Origin: Fasciola hepatica
Taxonomy: Eukaryota; Platyhelminthes; Trematoda; Plagiorchiida; Fasciolidae
DNA length: 64,000 nucleotides
NCBI GenBank assembly: GCA_948099385.1
Contig: CANUEZ040000020.1
Coordinates: 5,550,501-5,614,500 of the forward strand
Reading direction: 5' to 3'
Shown: positions 53,801 through 64,000 of the stretch, one piece after another
Position numbering within the stretch: the first letter of the stretch is position 1
Layout: each line of letters begins with the position of its first letter
Translations under genes and position numbers: made by a program
The notes under the pieces: model-generated
Database searches by the model: none
Told to the model about the DNA's origin: nothing
Seen by the model: the letters and a program-made list of their open reading frames with translations, nothing else

Positions 53801-56800
53801 GAAGTGTGTGTGTGTGTGACTCAGTAATACGGGTCTGGATGTGATACTGATCCCTTTGGGACAGCGGAATGAAAATATAAAATCATGCCCGGATAAATCT
53901 AAGTAGAAGTTGTTTCCACCTGTCGCATGTAAGTATTACAATAACCACCGTTCGTTGCAGCTGGATAAAATCGACGATTGAAGTTGGAGAAACCTCCGTG
54001 GGTTGTTTTTGGGCGCTTGAATGAGTGCGTTCACTCAGCCATGTGTATACCCACTTTGATATAAAGCGGCGATTGCTCGATCGTATGCGGTGGTGATAAC
54101 CTTGATCTATTGTAATTTACTTCGTGTGTGGAGCACAATAAGGAAAAAACCATCCACACACATTTTGTAAACTAGTGTCACTGCACCACCACAGAGATTT
54201 CATGAGTTTGTGCGGGCATGGTGCAGGGAGGGGGTTCAGTGATGACCACCAACCGTAACAGAAAACGATATAAATCTGGATCCGAAAACGACGTACTGCT
54301 TCTCTTCAGAACGACAGTCGGTATTCTTGAAAACCTACACCGCCTGGTCGCTCGTTTTGCTGTTTTATTTCCACTAGAGATCATTCTCTCCTACGTATAA
54401 AACACGTAGAGCTAAAACAGAGTAACTTATTGGTCAAGAATATGTCCCTGATTAATAGATCTCTCGCAACGGTTGTTGCACGGATCTCTTCCATTTGTTA
54501 GTCATTTTGTCTGTGTTAATCTCTTGAGCAGCATGCTGAAGGCAACCCTTCAACTATGTTGCATTGTGGAAACTAAATGTGACCAGTGGCAGATTGGACT
54601 TATCTCAACGTAAGTCTACATTTTGGTTGACGGAGTGCATCAGAAGTCCGATGACAATACCGGTGTAAACCATTAATCAGATTTGTTGGATGATCTGAAC
54701 CACGTTGTGTAAATCGTCAAGTTTCTTCTAAGCACGATAAGAAATGCCTTGCAACGAACGACATGAAAGGTTCAAACAGAGAGTAAGTCATTCGACCATG
54801 TCGGTTAAACGTTCCAAATTACAACTAAGCAATGAGAGGAAATGGACCAGCCAAGGAGTATCCATTTTATTATAGTGGTTCACTTGGGATAGAAACAGAC
54901 TGATAGAATGGAATCTTAAAAGTATTTAGGACGGTAATTCAGTCCGGGGTTTATTCAACCACAAACTTCGCACTTCTGCGCTTTGGTTTTGGTAGCTACC
55001 TCCCAGCATCGTCGAGTAAAGGGCAAAAGCATAAAGTGAAAAAGATCCAAAAGTCAAAGTATTAAACGGAAATCCTGAAGACAAAGATTTCGGATGGAAC
55101 TGCGACACCTAGCCTTATCGCTAACTGTTTCCAACCACTTGGCAGGCTGGGTCGCGTGGACCCCAACCTGGAAGTGTAACACATTCACAGGTCAAGGTTT
55201 TCAAACGCTTTTGCCATGTGGACTGACCACCTCGACCTACCACCTTCCAACCACTGCCTGCCTCGGAGAACACAGTACGTCGAGGAGGTCTATCGCTAGG
55301 CACGTGTAACACATGCGCCAGTCACCCGAACCTGTTTAGATTCAGTACTTGGTCTAGAGACTAACCTCTGGTCCCCAACGCCCTACATCTAGCTTCAGCA
55401 TTGAATGTATGGGTTTCCCACCATATTCAATCAACACTACGGAGACATCGATGCTCGAACACCGACAGTTTTCGCCTAATTCTACCTTTAACAGACATGT
55501 TTCTGAGATGTATGAAGGAACGTATCTAACCGCCGCAGTGTACACTCGACCATTGACAGACAACTAGATGTCACGCCGGTGCCACGGGTGACGGAGGTTG
55601 GCAAAAGCCAAACGCGTCATCTGCATACGCGATGACACTTAATCCGATGTCTGTGCACCTGGTGAGATGTAACTGTACAAGTACCAAGACTTATCTACTT
55701 CAGCTAGAGCTTCCCTTGGCAAGAGGTTTACGGTAGAGCCAACCCAGTTCTACAGCAGCATTTTACACTTTGAAGGTGCAAAACGCATCCCGAACATTGA
55801 TACACTGTTATTTGGATTATCTAGCAAAGCTTGCAACTTACCTGGATCTTCACTCGGGAGAACGATGTAGTTCGCGTATTCCAAGTGAAACAGTTTGCTG
55901 CTTACCCACAGATCTATGGTGCTGTTTCCATGCGATGATAGGGTTATCTCAGGAATCAGTTCAATTACGAAATTGAAGGGGAAGAGTGAAAGAGGGAAAC
56001 CCAGACGAACACCACTTTCCGTGTTGAATTCGGGTGAAATATCGTCGTAAGCACGAATTCGGCTTTGGCTGTTTGCATACAAGCATTGGGGGGGGGAGGG
56101 GGGAAGGGATTTCTATAGCACAGCATTCAGTGAGAGGCAACGCCAGAGAACTGTGCGGTCGACTGAATCGAACACCGCTTTCAGATCAAGGAAGACAGAT
56201 TGCGAGCCTACGGAAGATGTGTGTGCTTCAAGACTTGTCGAAGAGTGAAGATATGGTCAATACAATCCCGACCGTGTCTGAAGTCGGCTTGTTTCTCGCG
56301 TGTACACATTTCGCGGGAACTGGATAATCGGTGGAGAATAAGCAGTTTGGACGCGATGCAAACCCAGATAATTCCTCGGTGGTTTTCGTAACAGGATCTG
56401 TGACTTTTTTTGTAATTCGGCACAATCACCGATTTATGCCATTGCCTGGTAATCTGCACATTATCTCAGGTTATTCGGAGGAGTTTTGTTATCTCCGAAA
56501 CCAAAGCTTCACTTTCATGTTTGAAAAATGATTAGGACAACCCATCCGGTCTAGCGGCTTTGTACCTTTTCAAGTAACCTTTATTGCTGATAGAGGAGTA
56601 GATCTCCTTGCACCGATTCTCTGACAGGTACATTCGGGAGGTCTTTTGTAGAAGTGTGCGACTGAATTGTTCCTCAAAGTGCTCCGCCAAACGATGCAGA
56701 CAACGTTCCCCAGAGTACATCAGCGAGCCGTTGGATTCGCTGGTTAACCCGCTTACACCAGACTTCCGTGGGTCGGTATCTCTAATCAAGCGGTAAAGGT

Positions 56801-59800
56801 TGCGTCTATTGCCAACAGACGCAGCCTTCTCCGTTTCCTTACATTTCACGATCCATCACATCTCACGAAGATATCCATCGCTTGTGAGGCCTACTTGAAA
56901 CGAGGTCCTGTGTGGCATCAGACGCGGCATTCAAGGTTTCCTTGATCTGTTGCCGGCGTTTTTTGGGGTCTTGGACATCCGACTTTATCGATAACCGTGT
57001 ACATAGCGCTGCTTGAAAAGCAAATCGCCGGCTATCTTCTAGAGCGAGCTGCTTGGAACAATTTGCTTCTACGTTAATGCGACCACGGACTAGTCGTAAA
57101 CAGAAGCGAACACGTGCCAAGGCGTGATCTGAATTCACCGGCACAGACCAAAACGAATGACCGCTTTCATTTGATCCGTGCCAGCGGTGGCCAATGACAA
57201 TATGGTCAATCTGAGTCCAACGTTGTTTAGACGTAGGAAGATGCCAAGTCAGTCTATGCTGCTTTGTATCGCAGAAGTTCGTACTCGCCATGAAAAATCT
57301 GTGGTCAGAGCACGGCTGAATGAGAAAATCGCCGATATCCGTTCGATCGGCCGGGATAACGAACAGGCATTCGATATGCCTCTTGGAATCTCTCAAACGG
57401 CATACTTGGGTGTTTTAATCCTCAGCAATGACCACGGCGTCCGTTGGACGCACGCTTCGAAGCAGCTGAGACAAATCCTGGTGGAATTCTCTCTTGATCT
57501 CAGAGGAACTGCAGTCGGTGGCCGCACACACAGACAAGATAAACAAGTATCAACGCTCCGGTTTGTTGCTGTCGGCAGGCACAGAACCATCCAACCGAAC
57601 TGCACACAAACGACTGCTAACTGGAATCCAGTCTAGGAGCGCACGCTCAGCTCTCGTACTCAAAGCAACCCTAACGCTGGCCTGACCACAAGCGCTAGAC
57701 ACCGAATCACCCGACACGCGAAAAGAAAAGGGAGAGACTGAGGTCGTATCTCGGGTTCGAAGCGTGATCACAGAAGTGCGGTCTTGTATGCGCGTTTCGG
57801 AGACATAGTGCACAGGAGTTAAGGGCTGCCAAAGGAACATATACGCTTGAGGATTGCATTCGATTTATGCCCAACTCCTCAACTACTGTCTTTCTTCAGA
57901 GCCGTAGCTACCCGTGACGTTTTGAACTGATCTTAACTTAAGGGAGAATCCAGTCCTCGGCCCCATGCACCCAATGGAGCAAGCGGAACATGGACGGGGC
58001 AGCATCTTTTGGCCCGGGAACTGCCCAACTTAGGCGGGTGATAGCTGCCCAAAGAAGTGCGATGATTCCTCCCACCGTCGAGAGAAACCTTACATCCATC
58101 TAGTGGCGATTTTTAGACCGGCAAACTGTTTCTCTCCGTGTTTATTCGCTGGAGTGTCCTCTCAAGGGGCGTAGCGGTTTTAACCAGATGTTGCCCAACA
58201 ACTGTTCCAGAGACAGAAGTTGGTCTGGCCTCATTCATCGACCTGTCAGGCATGATTGTATCCCCGGCTTGAGGAAGCTATCCCGCTGGCTCCTTGTGTC
58301 ATGGAGGCATACAAGCCACCACACCACACCAGGGTGAAGTCTCGTCGTGATGGATAGGGCGGTCATTATTCGCGATTGGTAAAGCGGTTAGATAAACGAC
58401 CTCCGGTGAACAGCGCGGTACTATCTGCATATAACATATGGGGAGGCGTTTTCCTTGTTTTACAATCGAATGCATCACTATAGTCCAGAGTAGTCTGTCC
58501 GAAAAATTCGGGATCACCTCAGTTTGGTCGAAATCCTAACGTGCGGTTGAATTCCAGTCTATACGACCTATACTACTTTCAGTAGCCAAAAATCTGCAAC
58601 AGACACTTGCTGAGTGAGAGAGAAAGAGTAGTACGGTACCATAAACTGGAATTCGACAGTAAGTCAAGATTTCAACCGAATTGAGGTGATCTCGAATTAT
58701 TTGGATAGACTTTACACTTCCTATAGAGTGAAAAATAAAGTAGTGTGACATAGTGGCATTCAGTGAGACATTTTAGTGACGATGGTAAGGTTGACCAGGC
58801 TATAAGTTCTTATTTCAGAGGATGTTCGATACGATGATAGTCTTTGAACACAGATGTCGAGAGTGCTAGAATTTACGACGTATTCCTGAGCATTTCACCG
58901 TATCCTTACTGCTGTGTACTGCAGTCAAAATGATCGTTTTTAGCGTCCCAGATAGTCAGCGTGCACTCACGTGATGAGTGTGACTCGCATGATCCGTGAT
59001 ATTTTGATGGAAAAAACTTGATTTATTCAACATTACCGCTGTGTATGTAGTGAGATCGAATTCAGTTGGCACCATTGGCGACAACCTCTCTGGACCACTG
59101 GATTTGTAACTTATTCGCTCTCCGTGTAAGGTCAGTGTGGAGCCTAGAACTATCAATCTACATTAAATATCGGTCAAGTCCATTAATCTGCTCCACTGTC
59201 ATCTAACCCTCACGAACATTTCTGGCAGATCTTAATAATCCTTTTAGGATATTTATTTTGCCTACTAACAAGCTTTTGAGTAGTAAGTTGAGATATTCGA
59301 CCTTTCTGAAATGTACAGTTTGTTTAGGAAATTCGGGATCATCTCAGTTCGGTCGAAATCCTGACACGATCGAATTCCAGTTTACACATTTGCTACCACT
59401 CTCGGTACCCAAATACATACAACAGACACTAATGTTGAGCTATAAGGCATAGTATCAGCGGTATCAAAAGGAATTCGAACGTATGTCAGGATTTCGAGCG
59501 GATTTTTTGGACGGACTTTATTCAGTATTTTTGTCCACACTGTACTCGCACCTTTATTTAGCTGCTCAGTTGTTCATTGCACTCCGAATTTTCTTTCCAG
59601 ATTGCGGTTTATGAGTCAAAACATAAACAAGATTGATAAAAACTACGACTTCGCGGATCTTCTGCATGAACGAAGCAGAATTTGTTTACTCCTTGACGGA
59701 TAAAGTTGAGATTGAAGAAGAATTAGTCTGACAACGTCGAGCTGCATGTAGCATTTCATGTAGGAAAACTTGGTTGTGTGGACTATCAAGTATTTTACAA

Positions 59801-61476
59801 CACTGTACAGAAGCGTTTTACATCGTTCAGAAGAGAACATATCTATTCTGAAAATTCACTCAAAAATTGTTTGTTTTCGCACAAACCCAGGGTGCCTTCC
59901 AAGACTGCAACTGGCAACCGTAACTGGTACGAATCCTCATGCTAATAGCCAGTCGGAGGACACAAAAATGTGATCTCGGCTCAGACTATCATTAGGCAAC
60001 TAAACACACACATACCGTGTGATGATATGTAGAACTGACAACCATGAACAAACAGCCGGAAAGAGGCATCCGAAAACTCGCCATTCATGAGAATCAACTG
60101 ATAGAATTATATGTCAGCGTCCAATCTATTCTGAAGTACGGCCACTCCATAAAGTGTATTGTTCGTGCTTTACATCACTGATATAAAGACGCAGGCGACC
60201 ACATGATTAAATAATAGTCAGCTACCCAAAACTAAAAACAATTTGAATATCGCCACAGCAAACCACGAGACCTTACCTCTTGCGCGTCTGGATCTAGTTG
60301 TAATTGGTGATCAAGATCAAGCATCAACTGTCCCAAAGATGCAGGTGTGAAAGCAGAAGGCTGCGGTGCGGCTGAAAGTTCCCCAATGCTCTTTGATGTT
60401 GGAGAAGCATCATGGATCGATTGGTTTATTGAATTTGACGGACTGTTCACCGAGATGGCGACTGGTGATGACTGAGCAGCAGATAATGGGACAGAGCCTG
60501 ATGAACTTACTGTTGAAGGATTTGGACTGATCGTAAAAACAGAGTTGGAAACGGCGGTGGCGACTGGAGAACTAGGTATCACATTCGAGCCTTCGCCAGA
60601 ACAGACCGTAACAACCGTTGGGATGGGAGTTTGTGTTGTTTCAGGTCGTGGTAAATCTGTCGAATTGAAACTGATTGCAGAATCATTCATATCCACGGAA
60701 GCAGAAACGGGGAAAAAAGGACGCGTAACTGGTTGTTGTGATACTGGAGGGACGAACGTCTGAGAGCGAACTGTGGTCATTCCGACTAGTTTTGGTTGTG
60801 TATTTGAAAGGCTTACGTTATTCGGATCCAACACTAGGGGCGCGTTGGACACAATGTTCTGGAAACTTGTATTTGTGGCAAACTGAGCCTGTGCAGTTCG
60901 CGATGCATCAATAAATTGTGGGATTTGTGCAGCGGAGTCAGGATTTAATGGTCCCGGGTTGGTGGAAACGTAAGCCGTCGGTGCTGCCGTTAAAGAACTT
61001 ACGGAAGCATTTGGTAGTAGTCCGCCAGGAAGTGCCACAGAGATTGGTCCGTTAGGCCCTTGAATGACAGTGGACGTGGGCAACTGGGGTTGGATAGAAT
61101 CTGCTGCAGTGGAGGCTGTACTGTTTATGACAACAGTACCGCCTGCATGAACCATCTGTGAGCCATGAACCTGAGGTCTGGTTATTTGAGAGGAGACTGG
61201 CATCGACATGGTGGGATTGTTGGTTGTGGTCACTAAGTTGGTCATGAGAACGGCCTGGCCAGGAGGCAAGGTTACTAAATTGGTGTTACCCCTAGATGGA
61301 ACGAGACCAGAGACACTAATCGACCCCGCGGGCGACGGAGTCCAAACTTGGACGTTGTGAGGGATAGGATTTCCACCAGTCTGTAAGGCGGACATAGTGT
61401 TCGCTTGTTGTAACGGTTGTCCGGACTGTATCAAGAGGGGGTTAGCTGGTAATCCTGGTGTTCCTTGAGCCTTCAT
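50880..61476 (-). CDS. TAF12: TFIID/SAGA subunit TAF12, three exons
   Basis: Exon 1 61476-60277, exon 2 52808-52694, exon 3 51004-50880 (stop TAA); GT-AG junctions and phases agree, giving 479 codons. Residues 1-375 are a low-complexity Ser/Thr/Pro/Gln/Val-rich region typical of transcription factors. The histone fold starts with LGQLMLDLDHQLQLDPDAQE at the end of exon 1. It continues in exon 2 with VLVNLANEFITTVAEKAQKL and ANHRNSPVVDARDIHYCL (helices 2 and 3), and exon 3 opens with RDWNITVPGYFP. The C-terminus LTEAHKQRLALIKK is the most conserved signature of TAF12. The protein pairs with TAF4 in TFIID and with an ADA1-type partner in SAGA to support Pol II initiation. Human TAF12 is 161 residues, so this one has a greatly enlarged N-terminus. 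An upstream noncoding exon cannot be excluded. Confidence 0.9.
51368..51912 (-). repeat. RTE copy C, 3' end only
   Basis: Begins with catcatcatcgtgg and a gcgttaaacagcagggcaag motif, matching copy A from 2136 on. Includes frames such as LRGWGPKDPSTNWLEAL. Located in TAF12 intron 2 in the same orientation as the gene. Confidence 0.75.
51913..52693 (-). other. TAF12 intron 2, unique part
   Basis: No repeat or gene recognised. Ends at the donor of exon 2 (GTAAGG on the minus strand). Confidence 0.4.
53024..53098 (-). repeat. tRNA-derived sequence (SINE head or tRNA pseudogene)
   Basis: The minus strand reads gatagctcagctgttggagc (a good A box and D arm), then cccgataa as a possible anticodon loop, then accggttccattccggct (B box with one mismatch). 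Total about 75 bases. The acceptor stem does not pair well, which argues against a working tRNA. No short-repeat tail or target duplication was seen. Confidence 0.55.
53099..54942 (-). other. TAF12 intron 1, part
   Basis: A run of small (GT) repeats near 53805-53820 and no recognisable gene. Open frames near 54178-54400 have no known motif. Confidence 0.35.
54943..57840 (-). mobile_element. RTE-like LINE copy D, nearly full length
   Basis: A minus-strand element in TAF12 intron 1, in the same orientation as the gene. From 5': endonuclease (57840-56863) with YVSETRIQDRTSVITL and ISSRLCAVRLDGS-like sequence and a DHIVIGHRWHG end; linker LYRLIRDTDPRKSGVSGLTS; RT entry YLKRYKAARPDGLS; motif B SGVRLGFPLSLFPFNFVIEL; palm LEYANYIVLPSED with YANY where YADD is expected; FGMRFAPSKCKMLL; then the C-terminal block. 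The 3' UTR matches copy B. The active-site Asp pair is lost and several frameshifts are present. It lacks the N-terminal leader of copy B, so it is 5'-truncated near 57850. Confidence 0.8.
57841..58492 (-). other. TAF12 intron 1, part
   Basis: Sequence between RTE copy D and the first MITE. It may include RTE 5' leader sequence, but no matching segment was found in copy B. Confidence 0.3.
58493..58712. mobile_element. Tc1/mariner-type MITE, copy 1
   Basis: 220 bp flanked by TA (58491-58492 and 58713-58714). Terminal inverted repeats of about 60 bp: the left arm begins gtctgtccgaaaaattcggg and runs to gaattccag; the right arm read in reverse begins aagtctatccaaataattcg and has the same tgaggtgatc, gaaatcct and gaattc blocks. 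No coding capacity. The TA flanks and the terminal gtccgtcc-like sequence suggest the Tc1/mariner group. Confidence 0.75.
58715..59315 (-). other. TAF12 intron 1, between MITEs
   Basis: No gene or repeat recognised. Confidence 0.35.
59316..59518. mobile_element. Tc1/mariner-type MITE, copy 2
   Basis: 203 bp flanked by TA (59314-59315 and 59519-59520), same orientation as copy 1. Left arm attcgggatcatctcagttc through gaattccag. The right arm reads aagtccgtccaaaaaatccg in reverse and lacks about 20 bases of the inverted repeat. The interior is similar to copy 1 (acaacagacact motif), with divergence showing separate old insertions. Confidence 0.7.
59521..60276 (-). other. TAF12 intron 1, part next to exon 1
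   Basis: Ends at the exon 1 donor (GAG/GTAAGG on the minus strand). A plus-strand frame around 59602-59703 is preceded by a ttctttccag acceptor-like string, but nothing supports a nested gene. Confidence 0.3.
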
Positions 61477-61612
61477 AGATCATAAACTGAAAATTAAAAG
61501 TAGTGATCATGATCAATCTTCTAGACAGTAAGGTGTTTATCTTTCAGTGGTTCGTGACAAGTGATTAAATTGGGGAATCAAAGCCCGTAAAATCCACGTA
61601 CTACGTTTGGTT

Positions 61613-61615
<3 letters not shown>

Positions 61616-61691
<76 letters not shown>
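61616..61691. repeat. (TA)n microsatellite upstream of TAF12
   Basis: About 75 bp of TA dinucleotides, 140 bp upstream of the TAF12 start codon on the gene's 5' side. Confidence 0.95.
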
Positions 61692-61693
<2 letters not shown>

Positions 61694-61786
61694 TATCGGG
61701 AGAAATTCCAGGTGTAAAAGTACGAAACACCAAGGCACCTCCAGATATGATTCCAAAAACTGAAAACAGAAACTGTAGAACGGGAT

Positions 61787-62035
61787 ATGCAACTACAACG
61801 GAAAACAGAAAATTGCGATGAGGCGAGATACCTCAAATTTCAACTGATTCGGGGCTTGAGAAACGATTGTGAGCAGCGACGAATCGTGGAGCGTAAGATG
61901 GCAAAAGCTGCAGCAACTGACAACAACCGTAACTCTTTCCATTTAACTGGAAATACCGGTACACGACAGCCAGGCGTTAGCCAACTGACCAAAAGGTCGA
62001 GCGGACCACCGATTCACACTCAGAGCGTCGTCTAG
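61787..62035 (+). CDS. Hypothetical coiled-coil frame, possible terminal exon
   Basis: 82 codons from the first ATG; the frame is open back to about 61765, where an aaaacag acceptor-like string occurs. The first 45 residues are Arg/Glu/Lys/Gln-rich (MQLQRKTENCDEARYLKFQL; CEQRRIVERKMAKAA) with coiled-coil character, followed by a Ser/Thr/Gly-rich tail (TGTRQPGVSQLTKRSSGPP). It could be the last exon of a plus-strand gene or chance. No homologue recognised. Confidence 0.25.
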   Translation: MQLQRKTENCDEARYLKFQLIRGLRNDCEQRRIVERKMAKAAATDNNRNSFHLTGNTGTRQPGVSQLTKRSSGPPIHTQSVV

Positions 62036-62826
62036 TTCGTTGGGCGTAGCGTTTCGAGAATAAGTTTGGTTGGCTTTTATTCACAAGTTTACCAACTAGC
62101 TCCATGGTTACAGCCCTAGTTGTAGGTACTCATCCTTTGTCAGAAGTGGAGGTTCTTCGTGAGATGAGCTATCCTACACGGCATAAGGCTGCCAGGCCAG
62201 ATTGATAATCTCTACCTATTAATTTGTCAGGGAATCGCAAATCTCTAAAAAAACCACAACGGCTAGGCTGCAGTCCGCATTCTTCCAATCCACGGACAGG
62301 GTGCTTTGTTAACACTAACCAGCGAGGCCCGCATATTCCACACGGCAGTGAAGTCATCACGCATGTGCTCATGAACCAACCAGTCCATCACACGTCACTC
62401 TTCACGTCGACTATTGACAGAAAACCTACTGCTTACCCTTCACACCAACCCACCAAGCAGATGTATGAAACACTATGATCCGGCTTAATCAGTCATATCT
62501 GCGCGCTACGCCAAGCAATCAATAACAACGCCATGTATTCCCTGCCTCATGCTACATAAAGTGTTGACTTTTGGTTACATTTGAATACTTCTTTCGCACC
62601 TGTTCCTTGGCACTGGACGATCGAGAGATCACTGACCGGGAATAATCCAGAGGTTCGTGCGCAGGCACAAGAATTGACAAAACTCGTCGGTTTGTTTCAT
62701 AGCACGTAAAGATAACTACCGTCTAAGGGGAGAACGTCAAATCCAAAAGACACCGTAAAAGCGAGTCGTGGGGGATATTCACGCAAGAACCAGCTTATTA
62801 ATCCTGCTTTGAAAGAGAGGTTGTAA
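62036..62826. other. Unassigned sequence
   Basis: No gene or repeat recognised. Confidence 0.3.
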
Positions 62827-63363
62827 GTGAACGAGAAGGCAGAAAGAGGAGGTACGTTCCACAGTTTAATAGTCCAAGAAGAAAGACTGAATGACAGAAG
62901 TGCGACACGTAGTGACAAAGTTGGTAAGGATGACTTATTGCCTGGGTGCGTGATGATTGGGGAAGTTACAGGAAGAGGAACTGTTGCACCAAGCTTAGAA
63001 GAACAAAATCCAGGAAATACCCGTAGGAGAGAGACAACGAAGCAACAGCCCGACGATTGGCTAGTGCCTGTACACTGGAGGTTAGAGATGAGTCGTCAAT
63101 CAGCCGGGCGGCCATTCGTTGACTTTGGTCAAGAAGAGAAAGGCAGACAAAGCCCCACCCCGCCCGTGACTGGAGGATTTAGGTGCGGGGCGGATTTGAG
63201 CTTTGTACGGAAGAAGATAAAGTGGTGTGAAGCGTCTGGCGCGAATCAGAAAACCAACTTTGCGCGCAGTGCTAGAGGCGATCTGAGACAATGGCAACGA
63301 ATCAGCATAGATGAGCTACAGGTAAACGAAGAAGATACAATCTGTGGAACGCAGCACAGTTGA
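62827..63363 (+). CDS. Hypothetical 178-codon open frame
   Basis: An uninterrupted frame from ATG 62827 to TGA 63363. Charged and hydrophilic (NEKAERGGTFHSLIVQEERL; RRRETTKQQPDDWLVPVHWR; FRCGADLSFVRKKIKWCEAS), no membrane segment and no known motif. It precedes an RTE fragment and may be repeat-derived; the opposite strand is also partly open. Function unknown. Confidence 0.2.
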   Translation: MNEKAERGGTFHSLIVQEERLNDRSATRSDKVGKDDLLPGCVMIGEVTGRGTVAPSLEEQNPGNTRRRETTKQQPDDWLVPVHWRLEMSRQSAGRPFVDFGQEEKGRQSPTPPVTGGFRCGADLSFVRKKIKWCEASGANQKTNFARSARGDLRQWQRISIDELQVNEEDTICGTQHS

Positions 63364-63439
63364 ATCAAAGGATAAATGCAGAAAGAACGGTGTTTCAAAG
63401 GAACTGAGAGAACTTTTTTGGAAGCATTAAATACATGAC

Positions 63440-64000
63440 TGTGGGAGTCCGCGGAGGAGATGTGTTCCAGGATGCAGTCTGAAGATATGCGAGAAGAAAC
63501 AAGTTCCGAAGAATTGGTGTGAATCGGTGGTCATATCGATTCATGATAAGGGCGACAGGTCTTGCTGTGAAAACCACAGGGGAATGTCTGGTTAGTACGC
63601 ATCTAAACTGCTCGCTGGTATTATTCTCCACCGCCTGTCTGACGTTCGCAAACAGTACTGGCGCGAGAACCAAGATGGACTGGGACCTCGTCCGGGTTGC
63701 GTTGATCACATCTTTACTCGTCGACAACTTTTAGAACATGATTACATCTTCCGTAGACCCACTATCTCCGTTTTTCTTGATTTTAAAGTGGCCTTCGGCT
63801 CATTCAACCGCACAGTTCTCTGACGGTGCCTTTTGTTGAAGGGTGTACCAGAGAAATGCATTCCCATCATAAAGTCCTTGTATATAAACAGCCAAAGCCG
63901 AGTTCGGAGTTATGGTGATTTTTCACTCCGGTTTGCCACAAAAAGCAGCGTGCGTCAGGATTGCCCTTTTCTATTTTGATCGTTAACTTTGTGATTGATT
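63440..64000 (+). pseudogene. RTE-like RT fragment, cut by window end
   Basis: Plus-strand RT in several frames: KKQVPKNWCESVVIS near 63500, DKGDRSCCENHRG near 63544-63582, DGLGPRPGCVDHIFTRRQLL near 63672-63732, PTISVFLDFKVAFGSFNRTV (motif A) near 63759-63820, YINSQSRVRSYGDFSLRF near 63883-63940 and SVRQDCPFLF (motif B remnant) near 63950-63980. The order matches copies B and D. Stops and frameshifts show decay; the rest lies beyond 64000. Confidence 0.75.

Noticed and set aside
59640..59840. Minus-strand frame reading SSSISTLSVKE, considered as a TAF12 helix 3 exon
   Set aside because: Lacks the rest of the fold, hits a stop with no GT donor, and is unnecessary once exon 2 is found.
1..64000. 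CRISPR arrays, bacterial operons, plasmid or phage features
   Set aside because: No regularly spaced identical repeats or prokaryotic gene layout; spliced genes and LINE/LTR elements show a eukaryotic genome.

Overview
The window is animal nuclear DNA, most likely from a parasitic flatworm and probably a tapeworm. The evidence is a repeat load of RTE-like and CR1-like LINEs, a BEL/Pao element and a CsRn1-type Ty3/Gypsy element (a group first described from a liver fluke), plus a host gene whose first introns are only 26-42 bp while later ones reach several kb, an intron-size skew described for schistosomes. The species call is an inference. There are no bacterial genes, operons or CRISPR arrays.

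Positions 1-33,900 are almost entirely layered transposable elements. In order: a decayed Gypsy pol 3' end (2-867); a LINE ORF1 relic with a zinc-finger motif (1461-2110); two RTE-like LINEs on the minus strand (2136-3715 and 3722-7574); a plus-strand CR1-like LINE (8040-17984) split by a complete BEL/Pao element (9468-16187) with 378-bp LTRs and a 5-bp target duplication; three near-identical 5'-truncated copies of a second LINE family (17985-23754), the last with an intact 652-codon reverse transcriptase frame; a 653-bp miniature LTR element (23808-24460); a LINE that keeps ORF1 and endonuclease but has lost its RT (24461-27065); and a CsRn1-like Gypsy element (27895-33512) with 413-bp LTRs inserted in the tail of an RTE fragment.

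Positions 34,893-61,476 hold two host genes arranged tail to tail. The plus-strand gene (34893-50701, eight exons, 415 codons) encodes a coiled-coil protein best explained as the kinetochore protein NUF2. The minus-strand gene (61476-50880, three exons, 479 codons) is TAF12, the histone-fold subunit of TFIID and SAGA; its fold and conserved C-terminus are recognisable in three separate exons. The stop codons are 178 bp apart and the predicted polyadenylation signals overlap the opposing transcript. The introns carry LINE fragments, a 2.7-kb near-perfect duplication that copies the splice acceptor and first 21 bases of NUF2 exon 5, tRNA-like sequences, an almost complete RTE copy, and two copies of a Tc1/mariner-type miniature inverted-repeat element.

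Positions 61,477-64,000 contain a (TA)n tract, two uncharacterised open frames and the start of a plus-strand RTE fragment that runs off the window.
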